Origin: Bacteroidales bacterium
Lineage (GTDB): Bacteria > Bacteroidota > Bacteroidia > Bacteroidales > F082
Length of the DNA: 64,000 bases
Assembly: GCA_015491905.1 (NCBI GenBank)
Contig: WGGC01000094.1
Location: 1-64,000, forward strand
Direction of reading: 5' to 3'
In this document: piece by piece, positions 9,983 through 19,389 of the stretch
Numbering within the stretch: the stretch's first letter is position 1
Layout of the letters: every line of letters starts with the position of its first letter
Position numbers and translations under genes: made by a program
Notes under the pieces: model-generated
What the model was told of the DNA's origin: nothing
Seen by the model: the letters and a program-made list of their open reading frames with translations, nothing else
Database searches by the model: none

Positions 9983-11152
9983 ATGCAGTTTAAAGATATA
10001 ATAGGACAACAGTCTGTTAAAAATAAGTTGATTAAAGCCTTCAGGGAAAAAAGAGTTCCTCATACGCAATTGTTTATTGGACAGGAAGGCTCCGGAACAT
10101 TGGCATTAGCTGTTGCTTATGCTCAGTTTTTAAATTGTAACCATAAACAAGGTGGCGATAGTTGCGGTACTTGCTCTTCATGTATAAAATATCAAAAATT
10201 AGCTCATCCGGATTTGCATTTTATTTTTCCAACAGCAAAAAATGAGAAAATTAAAAAAGACCCCCAAGCAAATCTTTTTATGAGCGACTGGCAGTCTTAT
10301 TTTTTATCAGTTGATGGTTATGTGTCGCAGTCGGGTTGGTATCAACATTTGAATCTTGGAGGGAACAAACAGGGAAGTATATATATTAGAGATGCAAATG
10401 ATATTGTAAAGTCATTAAGTTTTAAGCCTTATGAAAGTGATTATAAGGTAATTATTATTTATCTGGCTGAGAAGTTAAATATAACTGCGGCAAATAAATT
10501 ATTGAAAAGTCTGGAAGAGCCACCTGAAAATTCATTAATATTTCTTGTTGCAGAAAAGTATGAACTAATTTTACCCACTATACGCTCCCGAACCCAAATT
10601 GTTAAAGTCCCACTTATAAATTCTGTAGATTTAAAAGGAGCATTAAGAAATAAATTTCCGGGAAATTTTAATGAAGAAAACCTGGATAATATTGTAAACC
10701 TTGCTAATGGGAATTGGAATAGAGCCCTGGAGGCATTGGGGAGTGTAGAAGTGAGAGAGTTTAATTTTTTAAAGTTTAGAGAGTGGATGAGAATTTGCTA
10801 TAAACCTGATGATTATTTATCTTTTAGTAAGTTGATTCAGGAGTTGTCTCGAATGGGAAGGGAAAAACAAAAAAGCTTTCTTAATTATGGGTTATATGTA
10901 GTTCATAATACACTTTTAATAAATGAGAAATTAGATTCCAAAGTTGTTGCTGATAAAACAGAAATAAACTATTTTAAAAACTTCTCACCCTTTATAAATG
11001 ATGTAAACCGTGTAAAATTTTACCGGATATTAAATGAATCGATTTATCATCTGGAACGAAATGTTAATCCAACGGTTTTATTTACACGTTTGTCTTTTCA
11101 AATTGTTAACTTTTTAAAAGAAGGGAAGACACGGTTGGTCTCAAAAAAATAA
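9983..11152 (+). CDS. holB: DNA polymerase III delta' clamp-loader subunit
   Basis: A 389-residue AAA+-fold protein of the replisome clamp loader. It begins MQFKDIIGQQSVKNKL and has the zinc-module cysteines CGTCSSC after NCNHKQGGDSC. It also has the delta'-typical strand ANKLLKSLEEPPENSLIFLVAE and the arginine-rich TIRSRTQIVKVPL. The P-loop position reads GQEGSGTLALA, without the nucleotide-binding lysine, as is usual for delta', whose ATP site is inactive. It leads the phylum-typical cluster holB-ricT-gldH-PBP1A. A HolB/TmrB-like ATPase with another role is unlikely. Confidence 0.88.
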   Translation: MQFKDIIGQQSVKNKLIKAFREKRVPHTQLFIGQEGSGTLALAVAYAQFLNCNHKQGGDSCGTCSSCIKYQKLAHPDLHFIFPTAKNEKIKKDPQANLFMSDWQSYFLSVDGYVSQSGWYQHLNLGGNKQGSIYIRDANDIVKSLSFKPYESDYKVIIIYLAEKLNITAANKLLKSLEEPPENSLIFLVAEKYELILPTIRSRTQIVKVPLINSVDLKGALRNKFPGNFNEENLDNIVNLANGNWNRALEALGSVEVREFNFLKFREWMRICYKPDDYLSFSKLIQELSRMGREKQKSFLNYGLYVVHNTLLINEKLDSKVVADKTEINYFKNFSPFINDVNRVKFYRILNESIYHLERNVNPTVLFTRLSFQIVNFLKEGKTRLVSKK

Positions 11153-11244
11153 TCATATCACTATTTTTATTACCATTTAATGATACAATTTCATTTAACT
11201 CATGTACTATAAATAAAAAAAGTTAGAATGTTTTATAAAATTTC

Positions 11245-11252
11245 TACTTTTG
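11245..11252 (+). promoter_or_regulatory. -7 box before ricT
   Basis: TACTTTTG lies 24 bases before the ATG at 11277. Because it overlaps an upstream in-frame start (11250), it supports 11277 as the true start. Confidence 0.5.
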
Positions 11253-11276
11253 CTTTACTTTAAAATGAAAATTATA

Positions 11277-12389
11277 ATGAATCAAGATAAAATAGATATT
11301 ATTTCAATTGATAAAAAGCCTAGCATGCCAGGCTGTTGTTTAACAGGAGTAGAACTACCACCCGGTGTTACTCTTGATAAGTCCAGATGCTGTAAATTAA
11401 ATTCCTATGACTGGTTAAAAGATATTGATTTGCCTGCAGGGCAAAATAATGAAACTTATGTTGAAGTCAGGTTTAAAAATGGAAGAAAAGACTTCTACAT
11501 TTGTCCCGATGAACTAAAATTGCAAAAGGGAGAAATTGTAGCTGTTGAAGCAAATCCGGGTCACGATATTGGTATTGTCGAATTAACAGGGGCAGCTGTT
11601 TTATTGCAAATGAAAAGAAAGAAGTTTGATCCTAAAAAAAGTACTCCGAAGAAAGTTTATCGTTATGCTCGCCCAAATGATGTTGAAAAATGGTTTGAGG
11701 TGATTGGCATGGAAGATTCCGCCTTAATTAAATCAAGGGTTATATCAAACAACCTGGGTTTAGAAATGAAACTAAATGATATTGAGTATCAGGGAGATAA
11801 GACTAAAGCAATATTTTATTATACTGCTAATGAAAGGGTAGATTTCAGGCTTCTTATTAGAAAATTAGCTGATGAATTTCGTGTACGTATTGAAATGCGT
11901 CAAATTGGTGTCAGACAGGAAGCTGCCAAATTGGGTGGAATTGGTTCTTGTGGTCGAGAACTTTGTTGTTCATCATATATGAGTTCATTTAAAAGCGTAT
12001 CTACTAATGCTGCCAGAGTTCAGCAACTTTCCTTAAACCCTCAAAAACTTGCCGGCCAGTGTGGGAAATTGAAATGTTGCTTAAATTATGAGTTGGATAA
12101 CTATCAGGATATTCTTAAAACATTTCCTGATAATAAAATACAGCTTAAATCTAAAAAGGGTAATGCCTATCATCAAAAAAGTGATATTTTTCAAAAAGTT
12201 ATGCTTTATGCCTATGTAAATGATAGTAAAAACATGCTTGTAATTCCTGTTGATGATGTAAAAAAAATTATTGATATGAATAAAAAGGGAATTTTACCGG
12301 AAGATCTGGACCGTTTTGCACAACATACTGAACAAAATGCTGAAGATGATTCCTATGATAATGGAAATAATTTTACACCAATAATATAA
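11277..12389 (+). CDS. ricT: PSP1-domain protein, RicT family
   Basis: A 370-residue cytoplasmic protein of the PSP1/RicT (YaaT) family. In Bacillus RicT joins an Fe-S complex that affects mRNA processing; the role in Bacteroidota is unknown to me. The central PSP1 region includes DFRLLIRKLADEFRVRIEMRQIGVRQEAAKLGG. Cys-rich motifs GSCGRELCCSSY and GQCGKLKCCLNYE follow, and the N-terminus adds PGCCLTG and RCCKL, so it could bind a metal cluster. The acidic, Asn-rich tail looks disordered. It lies between holB and gldH, an arrangement I know as conserved in the phylum. Confidence 0.9.
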   Translation: MNQDKIDIISIDKKPSMPGCCLTGVELPPGVTLDKSRCCKLNSYDWLKDIDLPAGQNNETYVEVRFKNGRKDFYICPDELKLQKGEIVAVEANPGHDIGIVELTGAAVLLQMKRKKFDPKKSTPKKVYRYARPNDVEKWFEVIGMEDSALIKSRVISNNLGLEMKLNDIEYQGDKTKAIFYYTANERVDFRLLIRKLADEFRVRIEMRQIGVRQEAAKLGGIGSCGRELCCSSYMSSFKSVSTNAARVQQLSLNPQKLAGQCGKLKCCLNYELDNYQDILKTFPDNKIQLKSKKGNAYHQKSDIFQKVMLYAYVNDSKNMLVIPVDDVKKIIDMNKKGILPEDLDRFAQHTEQNAEDDSYDNGNNFTPII

Positions 12390-12426
12390 TCATTTGCAAA
12401 TAGACAATATAAAGTTGCGTTAAATA

Positions 12427-12900
12427 ATGAAAAGTATTAAAAATTTTATTTTTTTAACTTTTTTAGGTTTTATCATCCTATTTTCTTCATGTGACAGGCA
12501 TGTTTTGATAGATAAAAGCATGGTAATAAATGGAGTATGGCCAAAAGATAAACCCGGAATCTTTAAGGTGGAAGTAACAGACACTTCAAAATTATATAAT
12601 TTTTATTTGAATATCCGGCATAACAACAATTATAGGTTCAGTAATTTATATGTATTTTTGCAAACCCGTTTTCCTAACAAAAATATTTCTCGCGATACAT
12701 TGGAGATAGTCCTGGCAAATAAAGATGGAAAATGGCTTGGAAAAGGATGGGGAAATATTAAAGAGGATATAATTGTATTAAAGAAAAATCTTAGATTTCC
12801 TATAAAAGGAGAGTATGAATTTGTTTTTTGGCAAGGAATGCGTAAAGATACACTGAAAGGGATCGAAGATATTGGAATAAGAATTCAACAAGTTAAATAG
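12427..12900 (+). CDS. gldH: Gliding motility lipoprotein GldH
   Basis: A 157-residue lipoprotein. A hydrophobic signal (FIFLTFLGFIILF) is followed by the lipobox SSC at about residue 22, so it should be lipidated and exported. The body matches GldH in its spacing of VFLQTRFPNKNISRDTLEIVLANKDGKWLGKGWGNI. GldH is needed for gliding in Flavobacterium, but it also occurs in non-gliding members of the phylum. No other gld gene is in the window, so gliding cannot be inferred. It is 20 bases from the PBP gene and probably co-transcribed with it. Confidence 0.88.
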   Translation: MKSIKNFIFLTFLGFIILFSSCDRHVLIDKSMVINGVWPKDKPGIFKVEVTDTSKLYNFYLNIRHNNNYRFSNLYVFLQTRFPNKNISRDTLEIVLANKDGKWLGKGWGNIKEDIIVLKKNLRFPIKGEYEFVFWQGMRKDTLKGIEDIGIRIQQVK

Positions 12901-12919
12901 ACTATTTTTCGTTAGAGAT

Positions 12920-15196
12920 ATGACTAATAAAAATCAAAAAAAATCAAAAAAGTTCTTTAACTATATTACAAAGTTCTGGTTATTGTATTTATTGGGACTT
13001 ATACTTGTTGTGTTATTTTTCTATGGTATCATTAATCAATATTTTGGTCCGATGCCTTCGTTTAAGCAGTTGGAAAATCCGGAAAGTGCACAAGCTTCTG
13101 AAGTTATTTCTGCTGATGGAAAAATACTTGGGTCTTATTATATTGAAAACAGATCTAACGTTAATTATCAACAAATATCTCCTTATCTTATTAATGCATT
13201 GATTGCAACCGAAGATGTTCGCTTTGAAAAGCATTCGGGTATAGATGACAGGGCTCTTTTAAGAGTGGTTTATGGATTGGTAACCGGAAAAAATAAAGGT
13301 GGTGGAAGTACAATTACTCAACAACTTGCTAAAAACCTTTTTCCGCGAGGAAGGTTAAATAAAATTCAGCTTGTCGTGCGTAAGTTTAAAGAATGGGTAA
13401 CCGCTGTTAAGCTGGAGCGTTATTATTCAAAAGAAGAAATAATAACCATGTATCTGAATACAGTGTTTTTTGGACATAACGCTTATGGGATAAAATCTGC
13501 AGCTAAAACTTTTTTTAATAAAGAACCGGACTCTTTAAATTTGCAGGAATCTGCCCTTATGGCCGGAGTTGTAAATCGCCCAACGCACTATAGTCCTATT
13601 TTACATCCTAAATGGGCTATGAAAAGAAGAAATCTTGTTTTAGCTCAAATGTATAAGTACGGCTATATTTCCAGGCATGTAATGGATTCTGTTCAAAAAT
13701 TACCGCTTGGTGTTGAAAGATATGGTTTACAAAATCATAATACCGGTGAAGCCAGATATTTCCGTGAATTTTTAAGAGAAAAAATGAATAGGTGGTGTAA
13801 AACACATCTTAAAACTAATGGAAAACCTTATAACCTTTATAAAGATGGGCTTAAAATATATACTACTATTGATTCCAGAATGCAAAAATATGCTGAACAA
13901 GCTGTAAAAGAGTATTTATCAAAAGTTTTACAACCTGAATTTTTTGAACATTGGAAAGGTAAACCCAATGCCCCATTTGACTTTCACGGTACTCCTGAGC
14001 AAATAAAGCAACAGGTAGATGCTATTTTAACCCAGGCAATGAAAAGAACTGAAAGGTATAGAAAGCTTAGAAAAGAAGGTGCGCCTATGGATTCTATTAT
14101 TAAGTCGTTTAATACCCCTGTTAAAATGAAGGTGTTTTCATGGCATGGCGATATTGATACTGTTATGACTCCAATGGACTCTATACGTTATTTTAAATCA
14201 TTTTTGTTGGCTGGATTGATGTCTATGGAAACAACTACAGGATTTGTGAGAGCTTATGTTGGTGGTATTGATTTTAAATATTTTAAATATGATCATGTAA
14301 CCCAAGCTAAAAGACAAGTGGGTTCTACTTTTAAACCATTCCTTTATACCCTTGCCATGCAGGAAGGAGAGTATAGTCCTTGCTTTAAATTGCCAAATAT
14401 ACCTTACAGTGTTCCCCTTCCGGATGGTAAATACTGGACTCCTGAAAATTCCGACTCGAAACTGGTTGGCAAAGAAGTAACATTAAAATGGGCATTGGCA
14501 AATTCTAATAATTGGATATCAGCTTGGTTGATAAGAAGATTTTCGCCTCAGTCAGTTATACAAATGGCTAGAAATATGGGGGTTACTTCCTATATTCCGG
14601 CTGTTCCTGCTATTGCTCTCGGAACACCCGACATCTCCCTTGCCGAGATGACCGGAGCCATGAACACCTTTGCTGATAAAGGGGTTTTTATTAAACCTGT
14701 TTATGTTACTAAAATTGAAGATAAAAATGGTAATGTTTTGCAACGCTTTGTTCCTGAGAAAAAAGAAGCTATGAGTGAGATTACCGCCTATAAGATGATA
14801 AAATTACTTGAAGGTGTCGTGGAAAGCGGTACAGGGATACGGCTCAGGTATAGATATGGTTTCCGTAATCCGATAGCCGGTAAAACAGGTACAACACAAA
14901 ATCAATCGGACGGCTGGTTTATGGGAATTGTGCCAAAACTTACAACAGGGGTTTGGGTAGGTGCTGAAGACCGCTCTGTTCACTTTAGGTCGATTAAACT
15001 TGGTCAAGGTGCAAATATGGCTCTTCCAATATGGGCAATTTATATGAAAAAAATATATGCAGATCCAGCTTTTGGTATTCGTAAAAGTGATCATTTTGCA
15101 AAACCACTTAAAAATATTGATATCGAATTTAATTGTGCTAAATATGATAAACTTCATAAAAAAAATGTTCCTGAAACAGAAACGGATCATTTCTAA
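12920..15196 (+). CDS. mrcA: Penicillin-binding protein 1A, bifunctional class A
   Basis: A 758-residue peptidoglycan synthase. It has a short cytoplasmic tail, one membrane helix at about residues 18-38, and a GT51 glycosyltransferase domain with ATEDVRFEKHSGID (catalytic Glu) and GGGSTITQQLAKNLF. The transpeptidase domain has QVGSTFKPF as the SxxK nucleophile motif, SNN as the SxN motif and GKTGTTQNQSDGW as the KTG box. It acts on the periplasmic face of the inner membrane in cell-wall elongation. Last gene of the holB-ricT-gldH cluster, with its own terminator downstream. Confidence 0.95.
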   Translation: MTNKNQKKSKKFFNYITKFWLLYLLGLILVVLFFYGIINQYFGPMPSFKQLENPESAQASEVISADGKILGSYYIENRSNVNYQQISPYLINALIATEDVRFEKHSGIDDRALLRVVYGLVTGKNKGGGSTITQQLAKNLFPRGRLNKIQLVVRKFKEWVTAVKLERYYSKEEIITMYLNTVFFGHNAYGIKSAAKTFFNKEPDSLNLQESALMAGVVNRPTHYSPILHPKWAMKRRNLVLAQMYKYGYISRHVMDSVQKLPLGVERYGLQNHNTGEARYFREFLREKMNRWCKTHLKTNGKPYNLYKDGLKIYTTIDSRMQKYAEQAVKEYLSKVLQPEFFEHWKGKPNAPFDFHGTPEQIKQQVDAILTQAMKRTERYRKLRKEGAPMDSIIKSFNTPVKMKVFSWHGDIDTVMTPMDSIRYFKSFLLAGLMSMETTTGFVRAYVGGIDFKYFKYDHVTQAKRQVGSTFKPFLYTLAMQEGEYSPCFKLPNIPYSVPLPDGKYWTPENSDSKLVGKEVTLKWALANSNNWISAWLIRRFSPQSVIQMARNMGVTSYIPAVPAIALGTPDISLAEMTGAMNTFADKGVFIKPVYVTKIEDKNGNVLQRFVPEKKEAMSEITAYKMIKLLEGVVESGTGIRLRYRYGFRNPIAGKTGTTQNQSDGWFMGIVPKLTTGVWVGAEDRSVHFRSIKLGQGANMALPIWAIYMKKIYADPAFGIRKSDHFAKPLKNIDIEFNCAKYDKLHKKNVPETETDHF

Positions 15197-15255
15197 AAAT
15201 TAGTAATCGTCTAATTATGTGTTATGAAGTAATTTAATTAGTTTAATTTTATTTA

Positions 15256-15290
15256 AAAACTTCTAAATATTGTTTTTAGAAGTTTTTAAG
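15256..15290 (+). terminator. Intrinsic terminator after the PBP gene
   Basis: Arms AAAACTTCTAAA (15256-15267) and TTTAGAAGTTTT (15275-15286) around a seven-base loop, ending in a T run. It separates the PBP gene from the sensor kinase promoter, which begins directly after it. Confidence 0.8.
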
Positions 15291-15298
15291 TATATTTG
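15291..15298 (+). promoter_or_regulatory. -7 box of the sensor kinase promoter
   Basis: TATATTTG, an exact TAnnTTTG match, with ATTG at 15269-15272 as a one-mismatch -33 element. The -33 overlaps the preceding terminator hairpin. Confidence 0.6.
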
Positions 15299-15318
15299 TA
15301 TAGCTATAATTATTCTAA

Positions 15319-18192
15319 ATGATACGGAAGAGACTTGGTGACAATATGAAACCTATTCATAATTTAATAATGGTTTTAACCATTATTTTTGTGTTTTTAG
15401 TAAACACTTCTTATGTAGTATATGCCAGCTCTAATAATCCGGACTCTGTTCATTTCAGGCAACTCTTAACATCAGCAAAAAAACATGCAAATAATCTTAA
15501 CTTGGCATTGCTTGAGTTGGATACTGCTTTACAGATTGCAAAAAAGCAGAATAATAAAAAAGAAATTGCAGCTGTTTTTATTGAACGTGGGACAATTCTG
15601 CAACAAAATAATTTATTGGGACAAGCAGATACTTCTTTAATAAAAGCAAGATCCATATTATCTCCTTATGAAAAATCAAAAAACTATCTCTTTTTATTAA
15701 AAAAACTGGCAATAGTTAATTATTATTTGGGAAATAATAAGGTGATTTTAAAATATACACTCGAAGGACTTAATCTGGCAAAGGAAATGAAGGATACTCT
15801 TTTGCAAGGCACATTTAATAATATTTCAGGAATTGCAATGGATGCAATGGGAAATAAACCGTTAGCACTTGAGTATTATTTGAATGCTTTAAAAGTTTTT
15901 GAACTTCTGGATGATAAAGAAAAAATTGCAAGTGTTGAAACAAATATAGCCATAATATATCAAGATCTGGGATTCTTAAAAAAAGCAGAGTCGAGTTATC
16001 AAAAAGTATTAAAAACAGCTAAAGATATACACGATACAACACTTCTATCTGCATCATATAATAATTTAAGTAATATTTATGCAAGTAGAGATGAATATAA
16101 AAAGGCTTTGCAATATATTGAAATGTCACTTGCATTAAGCCGAAAGCAAAAAGATTTGTATGCTGTAGCCAATTGCTTAAATAATGTTGGTGATATTTAT
16201 TTTCATTTAAAAGAATGGGATAGCTCTTTTAGGTATTATCAGTCAGCATTTAACATGGCTAAAAAAATATCAGATAAAAGAACAATGGCATTGACCTTAT
16301 TAAACCTTGCAGATTATTATAAACATAAGAATCAAACTACAACCGCTGGTAAATATGCTCAAAAATCTCTTATGTTGATGAAGAACGGAAAGGGAAATGT
16401 TCTTGATAAGATTGCTGCAATGAAATTACTTACTGACTTGTATGTATTGCAAAAGCAATATAAAAAAGCATATTCTTTAGTTAAAAATTATACTGAACTA
16501 AAAGATAGTCTTTATCAAAAAGAAAAAGAAAATCAAATAAATGCAATAGAAACCCGTGCAGAAATGTTGAAAAAAAATAAAATTATTCAACTGGAAAAGG
16601 AAAAGAGAAAACGGGTAGAGGCATATTTTATTATAGCTATTCTTCTGGCACTTTTTGTTATAATGCTTTTAATTTTTTGGATTCAAAAACGAAAATTTAA
16701 AACCAGAGAGCTATCACGACAAAAATTCTTTCTCGATACACTATTGGAAGAATCTGAGGGGCACGTTGTTGTTGCAGATGAAAATGGAAATAGTACATAT
16801 CTTAGTTCATCATATTTAAAATCTTTTGGCCGTATAAATCAAGAGCGCCTTGGACATTCTATTTTTGATTTCATACATCCCGATGACCTTCCGGAATTAT
16901 TAAAAGCAATGGAATCTCTTAAAAAAAATACTGTTGTGAAAAAGAATATATTTTTTCGCTTAAAAAACAGTAAAGGAGAATACCGTGTTATGAGGGGTAC
17001 AGCTAAGAAAATTGAAAATCACCCTGATTTAAAAGGTTATATTATTAATTTTTGGGATGTTACCGAAACACAAGAAGCTGAAAAGGCGTTACGTGAAAGT
17101 GAAGAAAAATATAGAAATATTTTTAATGCTTTCCCGGATATTTATTTCCGTGTTAATAATAAAGGAATTATTTCTGAAATTAGCCCTTCTGTCACCAAAA
17201 TAACAGGATACCTTCCACAAGAGGTTCTTGGTAAACCTGTTGGATCTTTTATTCATTCTGTTGTGGGCTGGGAAAAAGCTCAGACCTTATTTTTTAAATT
17301 AAGAAAACTTACCGACTATAATATTGATTTAATAGGAAAGGATAATAGAAGAATTCATTGTTCAATGAATGGCAGGGTGGTAAAATTAAACAATGGTGAA
17401 CATGCCGGCTTTGAAGGAACACTGAGAGATATAACACAACGGGTAGAAGCTGAGAGAAAATTACATCAATCCGAGCAAAGACTAAAAGAAGCAAATGATA
17501 CTAAAGATAAATTATTATCCATAATAAGTCATGATTTAAGAGGCTCTGTTGGAACACAAAAAGAAATTTTATCTATGGTGACAGAAGAAATGGATAGCTT
17601 TTCTAAAGATGAAATTCTTTTATTGATAAAAACAATTAAAAATTCTGTGGATTCCACTTATGCGATGATTGATAATTTACTTTCATGGGCCAGGTTAATG
17701 AGGGATAAAATTGAACCTGTAAGGAAGAGTAGTGAATTATTTCCAATTATTACATCAGTTTTTGAATATTTAAAAAAACAAGCAGAAGAAAAGCAGATAA
17801 AATTATTTTTTGAAGGAAATAAAAAGGTTAAAGGCTTTTTTGATCCCAACTTAATGGAAATTATTTTAAGAAACCTGATTGTGAATGCAATAAAGTTTTC
17901 CTATCCCGGAAATGATATAAAAGTGATTGTTAACGAAGATGCTGACAAGATAAAAATTTCTGTTGAGGATAAAGGAGTAGGAATGACTAATGAGGATATA
18001 CAAAAAATATTCTCACAATCTGGAAGAATTGAGTCTAAACCAGGTACTAACAGAGAAAAGGGGACTGGTCTTGGATTGATTATTGTTCGGGAATTTATTG
18101 CATTGAATAAAGGTGAACTTTCAATAGAAAGTGAAAAAGGAAAGGGTACACGTTTTACTTTTACCGTTCCCGTTCAGGAAAATAATAAATAA
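15319..18192 (+). CDS. TPR-PAS-PAS sensor histidine kinase
   Basis: A 957-residue sensor kinase. The N-terminal signal sequence ends near VVYASS, and the start could instead be the ATG at 15346. A periplasmic stretch of tetratricopeptide repeats covers about residues 50-400. A coiled segment and one membrane helix lie at about 433-455, then two PAS domains (about 469-590 and 591-720). The HisKA box is SIISHDLRG, with the phospho-accepting His at 738. The ATPase domain has NLIVNAIKFSYPG (N box), DKGVGM (G1) and GTGLGL (G2). No receiver domain or response regulator gene is near, so its output partner is unknown. The TPR sensor suggests a peptide or protein ligand in the periplasm, which is inference. 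Confidence 0.9.
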   Translation: MIRKRLGDNMKPIHNLIMVLTIIFVFLVNTSYVVYASSNNPDSVHFRQLLTSAKKHANNLNLALLELDTALQIAKKQNNKKEIAAVFIERGTILQQNNLLGQADTSLIKARSILSPYEKSKNYLFLLKKLAIVNYYLGNNKVILKYTLEGLNLAKEMKDTLLQGTFNNISGIAMDAMGNKPLALEYYLNALKVFELLDDKEKIASVETNIAIIYQDLGFLKKAESSYQKVLKTAKDIHDTTLLSASYNNLSNIYASRDEYKKALQYIEMSLALSRKQKDLYAVANCLNNVGDIYFHLKEWDSSFRYYQSAFNMAKKISDKRTMALTLLNLADYYKHKNQTTTAGKYAQKSLMLMKNGKGNVLDKIAAMKLLTDLYVLQKQYKKAYSLVKNYTELKDSLYQKEKENQINAIETRAEMLKKNKIIQLEKEKRKRVEAYFIIAILLALFVIMLLIFWIQKRKFKTRELSRQKFFLDTLLEESEGHVVVADENGNSTYLSSSYLKSFGRINQERLGHSIFDFIHPDDLPELLKAMESLKKNTVVKKNIFFRLKNSKGEYRVMRGTAKKIENHPDLKGYIINFWDVTETQEAEKALRESEEKYRNIFNAFPDIYFRVNNKGIISEISPSVTKITGYLPQEVLGKPVGSFIHSVVGWEKAQTLFFKLRKLTDYNIDLIGKDNRRIHCSMNGRVVKLNNGEHAGFEGTLRDITQRVEAERKLHQSEQRLKEANDTKDKLLSIISHDLRGSVGTQKEILSMVTEEMDSFSKDEILLLIKTIKNSVDSTYAMIDNLLSWARLMRDKIEPVRKSSELFPIITSVFEYLKKQAEEKQIKLFFEGNKKVKGFFDPNLMEIILRNLIVNAIKFSYPGNDIKVIVNEDADKIKISVEDKGVGMTNEDIQKIFSQSGRIESKPGTNREKGTGLGLIIVREFIALNKGELSIESEKGKGTRFTFTVPVQENNK

Positions 18193-18220
18193 TGTTCTAC
18201 TGAATTCTGTTGGATTCTAT

Positions 18221-18228
18221 TATCTTTG
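18221..18228 (+). promoter_or_regulatory. -7 box before the aminotransferase gene
   Basis: TATCTTTG, 30 bases before the ATG at 18259. It overlaps a possible upstream TTG start at 18226, arguing for 18259. Confidence 0.55.
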
Positions 18229-18258
18229 TCAGCAGTAGAAAATAATGGCAGCCCTGAT

Positions 18259-19389
18259 ATGATAAAATACCCCATGGTTGACCTTAAAGGTCAATATATT
18301 AAAATTAAATCTGAAATAGATAGTGCGATTTCAAAAGTAATTGATGAGGCAAAGTTTATAAAAGGACCTCAGGTAAAATCTTTTAATAATAGTCTTGCCG
18401 ATTACCTGAAGGTTAAGCATGTAATTTCATGTGGAAACGGTACTGATGCCTTGCAGCTTGCATTAATGGCACTGGAACTTAAACCCGGCGATGAGGTAAT
18501 TACAACTCCTTTTACTTTTATTGCTACTGCTGAAGTTATTGCCTTGTTAAACCTAAAACCTGTATTTGCAGATGTTCTCCCTGATACTTTTAATATAGAT
18601 CCTGATAAAATAGAATCATTAATTACTGCAAAAACACGGGCAATTATCCCTGTTCATTTGTTTGGTCAGGCAGCAGATATGCAAAAAATTATGAATATCG
18701 CAGAGAGAAATAATTTATTTGTTATTGAAGATACTGCTCAGGCTTTAGGTGCAGATATTTATGATGTCAATGGAGATTATAAAAAGGCCGGCACAATTGG
18801 TGATATTGGTTGTACTTCTTTTTTCCCTTCAAAAAATTTGGGTGCATTTGGAGACGGAGGAGCCGTTTTTACAAATAATGATGTGCTAGCCGAACGCCTA
18901 ACCTCGCTTTCTAATCATGGTATGGAAGTACGATATTTCCATGACCGTGTTGGTATAAATTCGCGTCTCGACACTATTCAGGCTGCTATTTTGGAAGTCA
19001 AATTAAAATATCTGAATCAATATTGCAAGGATAGACAAAAAGCGGCTAAATTTTATAATGAAGGGTTTGCTAAAACAACACAAATAAAAACTCCTGTTAA
19101 AGCCCCATTTACATCCCATGTTTATCATCAGTATACAATTTTATTGGAAGGAATTGACAGAGAAGGGCTAATGGATTTTCTAACCTCAAAAGGTATTGCT
19201 TCTGCTATCTATTACCCTGTACCTATTCATTTACAAAAGGCTTATCGCATGTTGGGTTATAATAAAGGAGACTTTCCTGTGGCTGAGACTTTAAGCCGGA
19301 ATGTATTGTCATTACCAATTCATACTGAATTAACAGAGGAAATCCAACAGTTTATTATAGAAAATATTTTAGATTTTATTAATGGGTAA
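18259..19389 (+). CDS. DegT/DnrJ/EryC1/StrS sugar aminotransferase, WbpE-like
   Basis: A 376-residue PLP-dependent aminotransferase. PLP Lys192 lies in CTSFFPSKNLGAFGDGG, and ISCGNGTDALQLAL and EDTAQALGADI form other cofactor contacts. VRYFHDRVGINSRLDTIQAAIL closely resembles WbpE of Pseudomonas, which aminates a 3-keto-UDP-GlcNAc uronic acid. The next gene resembles WbpD, the acetyltransferase of the same pathway, supporting a role in a diacetamido sugar for O-antigen or exopolysaccharide. The dehydrogenase and oxidase genes (WbpA, WbpB) are not in the window. The exact sugar is inferred. Confidence 0.88.
   Translation: MIKYPMVDLKGQYIKIKSEIDSAISKVIDEAKFIKGPQVKSFNNSLADYLKVKHVISCGNGTDALQLALMALELKPGDEVITTPFTFIATAEVIALLNLKPVFADVLPDTFNIDPDKIESLITAKTRAIIPVHLFGQAADMQKIMNIAERNNLFVIEDTAQALGADIYDVNGDYKKAGTIGDIGCTSFFPSKNLGAFGDGGAVFTNNDVLAERLTSLSNHGMEVRYFHDRVGINSRLDTIQAAILEVKLKYLNQYCKDRQKAAKFYNEGFAKTTQIKTPVKAPFTSHVYHQYTILLEGIDREGLMDFLTSKGIASAIYYPVPIHLQKAYRMLGYNKGDFPVAETLSRNVLSLPIHTELTEEIQQFIIENILDFING

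Noticed and set aside
9983..11152. Broken P-loop in holB taken as a sign of decay
   Set aside because: Delta' subunits normally lack a working ATP site, so the missing Lys is expected.
12427..12900. GldH taken as evidence for gliding motility
   Set aside because: GldH occurs in many non-gliding Bacteroidota and no other gld/spr gene is in the window.
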